Shown here one piece after another: positions 6,258 to 11,785 of a stretch of 11,785 bases of DNA. Both the position numbers and the translations under genes were made by a program. Under the pieces are notes generated by a model. That model had not been told where the DNA came from. It did no database searches and saw only the letters and a list, made by a program, of their open reading frames with translations. This DNA is from Comamonadaceae bacterium (lineage in GTDB: Bacteria > Pseudomonadota > Gammaproteobacteria > Burkholderiales > Burkholderiaceae_C). How positions within the stretch are numbered: position 1 is the first letter of the stretch; every line of letters begins with the position of its first letter. The stretch is taken from NCBI GenBank assembly GCA_027490555.1, contig JAIXXW010000343.1:1-11785 (forward strand), read 5' to 3'.

Positions 6258-7367
6258 TTAAATGCGCATCGGCATCACCACATATTTGAAGTTGTCGTTC
6301 TCGGGGATGGTGATCAGCGCCGAGCTGTTGGCGTCGGCCAGATCGATGCGGACCATGTCCTGGCCCATGTTGGCCAGCACATCGATGATGTAGGTGACGT
6401 TGAAGCCGATCTCGATGCCATCGCCCGCGTAATCGATGTCGAGTTCGTCCACGGCTTCTTCCTGCTCGGCGTTGGTGGAAGCCACGCGCAGTGTGCCGGG
6501 GTCGAGGTTCAGGCGCACGCCCTTGAACTTGTCGCTGGTCAGGATGGCGGTGCGCTGCAGGCAAGACAGCAGGGCCTGGCGGCCGAGCGTCACGTTGTTG
6601 CGATGGCCCTTGGGGATGACGCGGTTGTAGTCGGGGAATTTGCCCTCGACCAGCTTGGTCACGAACTCCATGCCGTCAAAGCTGAACTTGGCCTGGTTGT
6701 TGGCAAACTGCATGTCGATGGCGCCTTCGGCATCGGACAGCAGGCGCTGCATCTCGAGCACGGTCTTGCGCGGCAGGATGACTTCTTGCCGGGTGGGCAC
6801 TTCGACGTCGAGCGTGGCCGAGGTGTAGGCCAGGCGGTGGCCATCGGTGGCGACCAGGCTGAGCTTGTTGCCTTCGGCCACAAACAAGATGCCATTGAGG
6901 TAATAGCGGATGTCATGCACCGCCATGGCAAACGAGACCTGCCCGAGCAATTGCTTGAGGGTTTTTTGCGGCACGCTGAACACCGGGCCGAAGCTGGCGG
7001 CTTCTTGCACCAGCGGGAAGTCCTCTGCGGGCAGGGTCTGCAAGGTGAATTTGGACTTGCCGCCTTTGAGGATCAGTTTGGCCTGCGAAGACTCCAGGCT
7101 CACCGTCTGGTCGGCGGGCATGGTGCGCAAAATGTCGATGAGTTTGCGCGCCCCCACGGTGGTGGTGAAGTCGCCGGGGTCGCCGTCCATCTCGGCCGTG
7201 GTGCGGATCTGGATTTCCAGGTCGCTGGTGGTCAGCTGCACGGCATGGCCGGTTTTGCGGATCAGCACGTTGGCCAGCACGGGCAGGGTGTGACGACGCT
7301 CAACAATGCCGGACACGGATTGCAGCACGGACAGCAATTTGTCTTGGGTGGCCTTCAGGACGATCAT
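6258..7367 (-). CDS. dnaN: DNA polymerase III beta subunit (sliding clamp)
   Basis: The 369-residue protein (366 in E. coli) forms the dimeric ring that holds polymerase III and other enzymes on DNA. It starts MIVLKATQDKLL and ends VMPMRI, the family C-terminus, where the conserved last residues line the client-binding cleft; Ile replaces the common Leu. Three clamp domains are expected at about 1-120, 130-250 and 251-369. TDGHRLA at 174-180 is the conserved cleft segment. The ATG at 7367 is chosen because AAAGGTAG lies 7 bases upstream and the family begins here; an in-frame extension to 7400 adds 11 residues foreign to the family. It lies 147 bases after dnaA and 94 before gyrB, the standard origin order. 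UmuC of this window is a likely client. Confidence 0.98.
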   Translation of the reverse strand: MIVLKATQDKLLSVLQSVSGIVERRHTLPVLANVLIRKTGHAVQLTTSDLEIQIRTTAEMDGDPGDFTTTVGARKLIDILRTMPADQTVSLESSQAKLILKGGKSKFTLQTLPAEDFPLVQEAASFGPVFSVPQKTLKQLLGQVSFAMAVHDIRYYLNGILFVAEGNKLSLVATDGHRLAYTSATLDVEVPTRQEVILPRKTVLEMQRLLSDAEGAIDMQFANNQAKFSFDGMEFVTKLVEGKFPDYNRVIPKGHRNNVTLGRQALLSCLQRTAILTSDKFKGVRLNLDPGTLRVASTNAEQEEAVDELDIDYAGDGIEIGFNVTYIIDVLANMGQDMVRIDLADANSSALITIPENDNFKYVVMPMRI

Positions 7368-7437
7368 GTGTCTACCTTTGATGGTGTTTGGCGCCGCCAC
7401 TCAGGGCTGGACGGTTTTCGTGACAACAGGCATTTTC

Positions 7438-7460
7438 GCTGTTTTTTGGGCAAAAACGGC
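7438..7460. repeat. Imperfect hairpin between dnaA and dnaN
   Basis: In the 147-base dnaA-dnaN gap, GCTGTTTTT and AAAAACGGC form a stem with one mismatch around TGGGC. It is AT-rich in the middle and lacks a following U-tract on the minus strand. It could affect read-through from dnaA into dnaN, but nothing else in the gap, including any consensus DnaA box or strong promoter, supports a specific role. Confidence 0.3.
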
Positions 7461-7514
7461 CTTCATGCGGGGCAAATCTGCGGAAACCGGCTTGCGTGTC
7501 GCTGCCATGCCGTT

Positions 7515-8915
7515 TCAGCCCTTGAGGGTCTGCTCGAGCACATGCAGCTGCTGGTTCAGCTCGGTCATCTGTTGGCGTTCGGCGCTGATCTTGCGCACCG
7601 CATGGAGCACGGTGGTGTGGTCACGGCCCCCAAACAGTTCGCCAATCTCGGGCAGGCTTTTTTGGGTCATTTCCTTGGCCAGGTACATGGCAATTTGGCG
7701 GGGCCGGGCGATGCTGGCGGGGCGCTTTTTGCTGTACATGTCGGCCACCTTGATCTTGTAGTAGTCGGCCACCGTCTTTTGGATGTTTTCAACGCTGATC
7801 TGCCGGTTCTGGATCGACAGCAGGTCACGCAGGGCATCGCGGGCCAGCTGGATGGAGATTTCCTTTTGGTTGAAACGGGAATAAGCCAGGATTTTGCGCA
7901 GGGCCCCCTCGAGTTCGCGGACGTTGGAGCGCACGTTTTTGGCCACGAAAAAAGCCACTTCTTCGGGCATTTCGCTGCCTTCGCTGATGGCCTTGTTGAT
8001 CAGGATCGCCACCCGCATTTCCAACTCGGGCGGCTCCATGGCCACCGTCAGGCCGGAGTCAAAACGCGAGACCAGGCGCTCATGGATGTCGGCCAGGCCC
8101 TTGGGGTAGGTGTCGCTGGTCATGACGATGTGCGACTTCTTGGCCAGCAGCGCCTCGAAAGCGTTGAAGAACTCCTCCTGGGTACGGTCTTTGTTGGCAA
8201 AGAACTGCACATCGTCGATCAGCAACAGGTCGAGCGAGTGGTAATGCTGCTTGAACTCGTCAAATGTCTTGCGCTGATAGGCTTTAACCACATCCGAGAC
8301 AAACTGTTCCGCATGGATGTAGAGAACCTTGGCGTCCGGGCGGTCGGCCAGCAGTTTGTTGCCAATCGCATGCATCAGGTGGGTCTTGCCCAGACCCACG
8401 CCACCGTAGATGAACAGCGGGTTGTACAAATGCCCCGGCGAACCCGAGACATGCATGGCCGCAGCGCGGGCCATGCGGTTGGCCGTGCCCTCGACCAGGT
8501 TGTCAAAATTCAGCGCTCTGTTGAGGCGGCTGCGGAAGGCGTTGGACGCCGGCTCATCGGCCACCGCGGTGAGCTCTGCAGGCATGTCCACAACAGATGA
8601 AGTGGCTGTTTTTGTTGGTTTGACAAGGTTTTCGCGCGGAGTGATCACCAACTCCAGCTTGACCGGATGGCCTTGCAAATTGGCCAACACATCGGCCAAA
8701 CGGGCGGCGTACTGGGCACGGATCCAGTCCAGCTTGAAGCGGTTGGCCACATGGAGGGTGACGGTTTGCTGGTCCTCGGAGACCTGCGCGGCAAGGGGTT
8801 TGATCCAGGTGTTGAACTGCTGTTCGGGCAACTCGCGGGCCAGTTCGTCCATGCAGGCTTGCCACAGGGTTTGGCTGGCATCTGTCCGGAATTCCGGCGT
8901 CATTCCCTCGATCAT
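7515..8915 (-). CDS. dnaA: Chromosomal replication initiator DnaA
   Basis: This 466-residue protein (467 in E. coli) binds DnaA boxes, melts oriC and helps load the helicase. Domain I (1-~90) opens with LWQACMDELARELPEQQFNTWI. A short linker (~95-130) is rich in Thr/Ala/Pro. The AAA+ domain III has Walker A GGVGLGKT (171-178), Walker B LLLIDD (230-235) and the arginine finger in HERLVSRF (Arg285). Domain IV ends in the DNA-binding signature GGRDHTTVLHA (429-439). The ATG at 8915 is taken as start; it has no Shine-Dalgarno sequence. An ATG at 8903 would place GAGGG only about one base before it, which is too close. A perfect DnaA box lies 66 bases upstream, suggesting autoregulation. It is the first gene leftward from oriC, then dnaN and gyrB. 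Confidence 0.98.
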   Translation of the reverse strand: MIEGMTPEFRTDASQTLWQACMDELARELPEQQFNTWIKPLAAQVSEDQQTVTLHVANRFKLDWIRAQYAARLADVLANLQGHPVKLELVITPRENLVKPTKTATSSVVDMPAELTAVADEPASNAFRSRLNRALNFDNLVEGTANRMARAAAMHVSGSPGHLYNPLFIYGGVGLGKTHLMHAIGNKLLADRPDAKVLYIHAEQFVSDVVKAYQRKTFDEFKQHYHSLDLLLIDDVQFFANKDRTQEEFFNAFEALLAKKSHIVMTSDTYPKGLADIHERLVSRFDSGLTVAMEPPELEMRVAILINKAISEGSEMPEEVAFFVAKNVRSNVRELEGALRKILAYSRFNQKEISIQLARDALRDLLSIQNRQISVENIQKTVADYYKIKVADMYSKKRPASIARPRQIAMYLAKEMTQKSLPEIGELFGGRDHTTVLHAVRKISAERQQMTELNQQLHVLEQTLKG

Positions 8916-8980
8916 GGCGTACTTTTTTATTGTGGACAGAAGGGGTCAAGAAGCGCTGCAGACCGGGCTTTATCAAGAGC

Positions 8981-8989
8981 TTATCCACA
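8981..8989 (+). promoter_or_regulatory. DnaA box, perfect consensus
   Basis: TTATCCACA matches the high-affinity DnaA box at all nine positions. It lies 66 bases upstream of the dnaA start and is the only exact match in the dnaA-rpmH gap. Probable roles are origin recognition and dnaA autorepression. Confidence 0.9.
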
Positions 8990-9054
8990 TGCCAAAAGAA
9001 GTTGAGGGTCGATCATAAACCACATCGCTGGGTCTACACCCCGGGGACACCCTG

Positions 9055-9075
9055 ATGGACGAAAATACAGTCCAT
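9055..9075. repeat. Short inverted repeat upstream of the rpmH -35
   Basis: ATGGAC (9055-9060) and GTCCAT (9070-9075) flank the AT-rich loop GAAAATACA and end directly at the rpmH -35 hexamer. The position is suitable for an operator, but a 6-base dyad can arise by chance. Confidence 0.35.
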
Positions 9076-9104
9076 TTGCCGCTGGTTCTAAAGTTTGCGA
9101 TAAT
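9076..9104 (+). promoter_or_regulatory. rpmH operon promoter
   Basis: TTGCCG (9076-9081) and GATAAT (9099-9104) are separated by exactly 17 bases, a strong sigma70-type match. The start would fall near 9111, giving a leader of about 45 bases before rpmH. It probably drives rpmH-rnpA-yidD-yidC. Confidence 0.75.
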
Positions 9105-9114
9105 CTTGGGTTTC

Positions 9115-9141
9115 GCCCAAAGCCGATCCACGGCCTTGGGC
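9115..9141 (+). promoter_or_regulatory. Stem-loop in the rpmH mRNA leader
   Basis: GCCCAAAGCCG (9115-9125) pairs with CGGCCTTGGGC (9131-9141) over 11 positions with one A-C mismatch and a 5-base loop ATCCA. It ends 3 bases before the AAAGGA ribosome binding site of rpmH. A hairpin here could tune ribosome access or protect the 5' end. A smaller alternative stem, TTGGG (9106-9110) with CCCAA (9116-9120), competes for the same left arm, but only if transcription starts upstream of 9106. Confidence 0.55.
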
Positions 9142-9155
9142 ACAAAGGAACAGTC

Positions 9156-9290
9156 ATGAAACGCACCTACCAACCCTCCAAGACACGTCGCGCCCGTACC
9201 CACGGCTTTCTGGTTCGCATGAAAACCCGCGGCGGTCGCGCGGTGATCAATGCGCGCCGCGCCAAGGGCCGCAAGCGCCTGGCCGTCTAA
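9156..9290 (+). CDS. rpmH: 50S ribosomal protein L34
   Basis: This is the 44-residue L34 protein of the large ribosomal subunit, beginning MKRTYQPSKTRRARTHGFL and ending RKRLAV. About a third of its residues are Arg or Lys, as expected for an rRNA-binding protein. The length equals the usual proteobacterial form (44-46). AAAGGA at 9144-9149 gives a good ribosome site 6 bases before the ATG. The stop is TAA at 9288-9290, followed by 67 bases before rnpA. It is the first gene of the rightward cluster, beside the candidate oriC, driven by the promoter at 9076-9104, with a leader hairpin just upstream of the ribosome site. Confidence 0.98.
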   Translation: MKRTYQPSKTRRARTHGFLVRMKTRGGRAVINARRAKGRKRLAV

Positions 9291-9357
9291 TGACGGGCTG
9301 GCCGTCTGTTCGTGGCCTGTCGCCACCGCGGGCGGCCGAAACCGGGGCTTGGTCATC

Positions 9358-9807
9358 GTGCAACGTCTGAAAACACGCCCACAATTTCAGGCCGCCCTGG
9401 CGGGTGGAACGGTCTCGCGAACTGCGCATTTTGCGCTGCACCGCATGCACCTGCCTCCACCCTCTCACTCCCCTGCTGACCCTACCGAAACATGCCGCTC
9501 GCCCGACTCGGGTGCGCAAGCCCTGTTTGGTTCGGCCGATGTGTGGATGGGTGCCATGGTGCCCAAACGCTGGGCGCGCAGCGCGGTGACCCGCAATGCC
9601 ATCAAGCGTCAGATCTACAACGTGAGCGCACGATTTGGCGATCGCTTGCCCGTGGCCGCCCATGTGGTTCGCCTGCGCACCTCGTTTGACCGCAAACGGT
9701 TCATCAGCGCCAGCTCTGCGCACCTGAAACTGGCGGTGCGCCAAGAGCTGGAGCAATTGTTTGCAGGCGCTGTGCACCCGCCAGCACCTGCCCAGGTGGC
9801 CGCATGA
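9358..9807 (+). CDS. rnpA: Ribonuclease P protein component
   Basis: The protein partner of the RNase P ribozyme, which removes 5' leaders from pre-tRNAs, is 149 residues from the GTG start at 9358 (first residues MQRLKTRPQF). The RNR RNA-binding signature is clear at residues ~69-86: PKRWARSAVTRNAIKRQIY. QRLKTRPQFQAALAGG and HVVRLRTSFDRKRF are further family segments. A Pro/Ser-rich insert (about 33-60) lengthens it over the ~119 residues of E. coli. No ATG exists near the conserved N-terminus: GTG 9358 fits best, TTG 9349 is an alternative, and the frame stays open back to 9250. No strong Shine-Dalgarno sequence is present (GGGG lies about 10 bases upstream). The TGA overlaps the yidD ATG as ATGA, suggesting coupling. 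The start is the main uncertainty. Confidence 0.95.
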   Translation: MQRLKTRPQFQAALAGGTVSRTAHFALHRMHLPPPSHSPADPTETCRSPDSGAQALFGSADVWMGAMVPKRWARSAVTRNAIKRQIYNVSARFGDRLPVAAHVVRLRTSFDRKRFISASSAHLKLAVRQELEQLFAGAVHPPAPAQVAA

Positions 9808-10079
9808 GCCTGCAGGGCCTGTTGACCCGTGTTGTGCGGGCTTACCGCTTGCTCCTGAGTCCCTGGCTCGGCTCGTCCTGCCGTTTTGAGCCCACCTGCT
9901 CGGCCTATGCACTCGAAGCCTTGTCCTTGCATGGCGCGGCAGCCGGCAGTTACCTGACCTTGCACCGGCTGGTGCGCTGCGGTCCTTGGTGCCCAGGTGG
10001 CCATGACCCGGTTCCCATGCAGACGCCCCGCCTGTTTTCTGCTTTGTTATCCCCTACGTCGTCAAAGAAGACCCCATGA
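9804..10079 (+). CDS. yidD: Membrane protein insertion efficiency factor YidD
   Basis: This small 91-residue protein is associated with the inner membrane and assists YidC-dependent insertion. Family motifs are complete: LLTRVVRAYRLLLSPWLGSS (residues 6-25), then CRFEPTCSAYALEAL with Cys26 and Cys32, HRLVRCGPWCPGGHDPVP with Cys59 and Cys63. The N-terminal amphipathic helix probably binds the membrane. Its ATG overlaps the rnpA stop and its TGA overlaps the yidC ATG, each as ATGA, so three proteins are likely translated in a coupled way. The ~20-residue tail after DPVP is variable in the family. Confidence 0.96.
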   Translation: MSLQGLLTRVVRAYRLLLSPWLGSSCRFEPTCSAYALEALSLHGAAAGSYLTLHRLVRCGPWCPGGHDPVPMQTPRLFSALLSPTSSKKTP

Positions 10080-11782
10080 ACGATATCCGCCGCACCATCC
10101 TCTGGGTGATTTTTGCCTTTTCCCTGGTCCTGCTGTGGGACCAATGGCAATTGCACAACGGCAAAAAGGCCACTTTCTTCCCCAAACCGGAAGCGGTGTC
10201 GGCGGCCCCGGCCAGCAACGCCCCGGCGACCGCCGCCGCGCCTGCCGCCGCTGGCGCCAACGCCTTGCCTGCGGCCTCGGTGGACATGAGCGCCTCGCCT
10301 GGTCAGGTGCCTTCATCGCCAGCCAGTGCATCGGCAGCGGCGCGTGAAAAGATCGAAGTGGAAACCGATGTGCTCAAGCTCAGCTTTGACACCCAAGGCG
10401 GCTCCCTGGTGCGCAACGAATTCACCCAGCACCGCGATTTGGTCGACGCCCAGAAGAACATGGTGCTGATGGACCAAAGCAGCAAGCGCGTCTACATGGC
10501 GCAAACCGGCTTGATCGGTGGAAATTTTCCGACCCACCAGTCGCCCATGGTGTTCAGTGGCGAGCGCGTGCTGAAAGAGGGCCAGAACGAGCTGACTTTG
10601 CGCTTCGAGTCGGCCGAGACCCAGGGCGTCAAGCTGATCAAGACCTACACCCTGCAGCGCGGCAGCTACGTCATCCACGTGAAACACGAGGTGGTCAACA
10701 ACGGCACCGTGCCGGTCTCGCCGCAGCTTTACATGCAGTTGGTTCGCGACGGCAACAAGCCCGATGGTGAGTCGGCGTTTTACTTCACCTTCACCGGCCC
10801 GGCCATTTACACGGACGCCAAAAAATACAGCAAGGTGGACTTCGAGGACATCGAAAAGAACAAAGCCGACATCGACAAATCCTCCACCAATGGCTATGTG
10901 GCCATGGTGCAGCATTACTTCGCCAGTGCCTGGCTGCTGCCCGAAGGCATCCAGCGCGAGAATTTTGTCCGCAAGGTCGACACCAACCTGTACGCGGTGG
11001 GCATGATCACCCCCCTGGCCGAACTGGCGCCCGGCCAGTCCAAGAGCTTGAGCAACCAGCTGTTCAGCGGCCCCCAGGAAGAAAAAGTGCTGGAGGCTTT
11101 GACGCCCGGACTTGACCTGGTGAAGGACTACGGCTGGCTGGCCATGCTGTCCAAGCCTTTGTATTGGCTGCTCGACCAGCTGCACAGCGTCTTGCAAAAC
11201 TGGGGCTGGGCCATCGTAGCCCTGGTGCTGCTGATCAAGATCGCGTTTTACTGGCTCAATGCCAAGGCCTATGCCAGCATGGCCAAGATGAAGGCGATCA
11301 ACCCGCGCGTGATGGAGATGCGCGAGCGCCTGAAAAACAACCCGCAGCAAATGCAGCAGGAGATGATGAAGATCTACCGCGAGGAAAAGGTCAACCCCAT
11401 GGGCGGGTGCTTCCCGATCATGGTGCAGATTCCGGTGTTCATCGCGCTGTACTGGGTGCTGCTGTCCAGCGTCGAGATGCGCCATGCCCCGTGGGTGGGC
11501 TGGATCCAGGACTTGTCGGCACCGGACCCGTACTTCATCCTGCCCTTGATCATGACGCTGACCACCTTGCTGCAAACGGCGCTCAACCCCGCGCCACCCG
11601 ACCCGATGCAGGCCAAGCTGATGTGGTTGATGCCGCTGATCTTCTCGGTGATGTTCTTCTTCTTCCCGGCAGGTCTGGTGCTGTACTGGATCACCAACAA
11701 CATCCTGTCCATCGCACAGCAGTGGATGATCAACACCCGCATGGGCGTTCCACCGCAGTTCAACTTGCCGAAGTTCAAGTGA
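10076..11782 (+). CDS. yidC: Membrane protein insertase YidC
   Basis: This 568-residue inner-membrane insertase (548 in E. coli) places proteins in the membrane alone or with SecYEG. TM1 is at 7-21 (TILWVIFAFSLVLLW). An Ala/Pro-rich linker runs about 37-90. The periplasmic beta-supersandwich domain covers roughly 93-340. The conserved core follows: a TM near 376-394 (WGWAIVALVLLIKIAFYWL), the cytoplasmic hairpin with MAKMKAINPRVMEMRERL and EEKVNPMGGCFP (437-447), then TMs near 447-465, 485-502 and 519-545. By alignment from memory, Lys388 holds the position of the groove arginine (E. coli Arg366), keeping the positive charge. No long basic C-terminal tail is present. The ATG overlaps the yidD stop. 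The gene is complete, with TGA three bases before the window edge; mnmE would be the usual next gene. Confidence 0.98.
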   Translation: MNDIRRTILWVIFAFSLVLLWDQWQLHNGKKATFFPKPEAVSAAPASNAPATAAAPAAAGANALPAASVDMSASPGQVPSSPASASAAAREKIEVETDVLKLSFDTQGGSLVRNEFTQHRDLVDAQKNMVLMDQSSKRVYMAQTGLIGGNFPTHQSPMVFSGERVLKEGQNELTLRFESAETQGVKLIKTYTLQRGSYVIHVKHEVVNNGTVPVSPQLYMQLVRDGNKPDGESAFYFTFTGPAIYTDAKKYSKVDFEDIEKNKADIDKSSTNGYVAMVQHYFASAWLLPEGIQRENFVRKVDTNLYAVGMITPLAELAPGQSKSLSNQLFSGPQEEKVLEALTPGLDLVKDYGWLAMLSKPLYWLLDQLHSVLQNWGWAIVALVLLIKIAFYWLNAKAYASMAKMKAINPRVMEMRERLKNNPQQMQQEMMKIYREEKVNPMGGCFPIMVQIPVFIALYWVLLSSVEMRHAPWVGWIQDLSAPDPYFILPLIMTLTTLLQTALNPAPPDPMQAKLMWLMPLIFSVMFFFFPAGLVLYWITNNILSIAQQWMINTRMGVPPQFNLPKFK

Positions 11783-11785
11783 GCA

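Larger units (their letters stand above)
8916..9155. other. Candidate oriC: dnaA-rpmH intergenic region
   Basis: These 240 bases separate divergent dnaA and rpmH, the usual beta-proteobacterial origin site. They contain one perfect DnaA box (8981-8989), and three two-mismatch candidates at 8931-8939 (reverse), 8970-8978 and 9016-9024. The 8970 candidate lies 11 bases, about one helical turn, from the perfect box in the same orientation. ACTTTTTTAT (8921-8930) is the most AT-rich segment and could contribute to unwinding. The box count is low for an origin, so part of the functional origin may lie elsewhere. The rpmH promoter and leader occupy the right third. No convincing dnaA promoter is visible. 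Confidence 0.65.

Noticed and set aside
7368..7400. N-terminal extension of dnaN by 11 residues
   Set aside because: The extension does not resemble the family, while the ATG at 7367 has a good Shine-Dalgarno sequence and the canonical MIVLK start.
6111..8600. 829-codon plus-strand open frame opposite dnaN and dnaA
   Set aside because: It spans the antisense of two genes and their gap, has shadow composition (Gly, His, Gln, Val) and no motif. No promoter or ribosome site supports it.
9250..9357. N-terminal extension of rnpA starting inside rpmH
   Set aside because: The added residues are unlike RNase P proteins and begin within the rpmH coding sequence. Conservation starts at the codon after 9358.
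10313..11575. 420-codon minus-strand open frame opposite yidC
   Set aside because: Composition rich in His, Gln, Leu and Val with no domain; yidC on the plus strand is complete and well conserved.
1..11785. CRISPR array, tRNA or rRNA gene, insertion sequence, toxin-antitoxin pair around fic
   Set aside because: No regularly spaced repeats, no tRNA-like cloverleaf, no transposase and no small antitoxin gene next to fic were seen. The class II Fic carries its inhibitory motif internally.

Overview
This window comes from the chromosomal replication-origin region of a moderately GC-rich beta-proteobacterium, most likely a member of the Burkholderiales and probably a Comamonadaceae. The basis is gene order and protein style: gyrB-dnaN-dnaA run leftward on the minus strand and rpmH-rnpA-yidD-yidC run rightward on the plus strand. 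They diverge from a 240-base non-coding stretch (8916-9155) that holds a perfect DnaA box and is the best oriC candidate. No database search was possible, so the taxonomic call is recognition from memory.

Left part (1-2263): the 3' end of an SRAP/YedK-type gene is followed by a LexA-controlled umuDC operon encoding the SOS translesion polymerase subunits. The LexA box upstream of umuD has perfect TACTGT/ACAGTA arms. Behind umuC lies a short open stretch that looks like the broken C-terminal tail of a DUF3427 (helicase-associated) protein.

Middle (2260-3559): a class II Fic AMP-transferase gene on the minus strand, with its own good sigma70-type promoter. Base composition is visibly lower in GC than in umuDC. 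The 184-base spacer between fic and gyrB is AT-rich and crowded with inverted repeats.

Right part (3560-11785): gyrB, dnaN and dnaA (gyrase B subunit, sliding clamp, initiator) leave the origin leftward. On the other side rpmH (ribosomal protein L34), rnpA (RNase P protein), yidD and yidC (membrane insertase) leave rightward. rnpA/yidD and yidD/yidC each overlap by ATGA, indicating translational coupling. The rpmH leader carries a strong promoter and a stable stem-loop just before the ribosome binding site. yidC is complete and the window ends three bases after its stop.

No RNA gene, CRISPR array, insertion sequence or novel multi-gene system is visible. Apart from the DUF3427 remnant, no gap exceeds 300 bases. 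The non-routine items are the fic-gyrB adjacency with its palindrome-rich spacer, the DUF3427 relic, the sparse oriC, and the rpmH leader hairpin.
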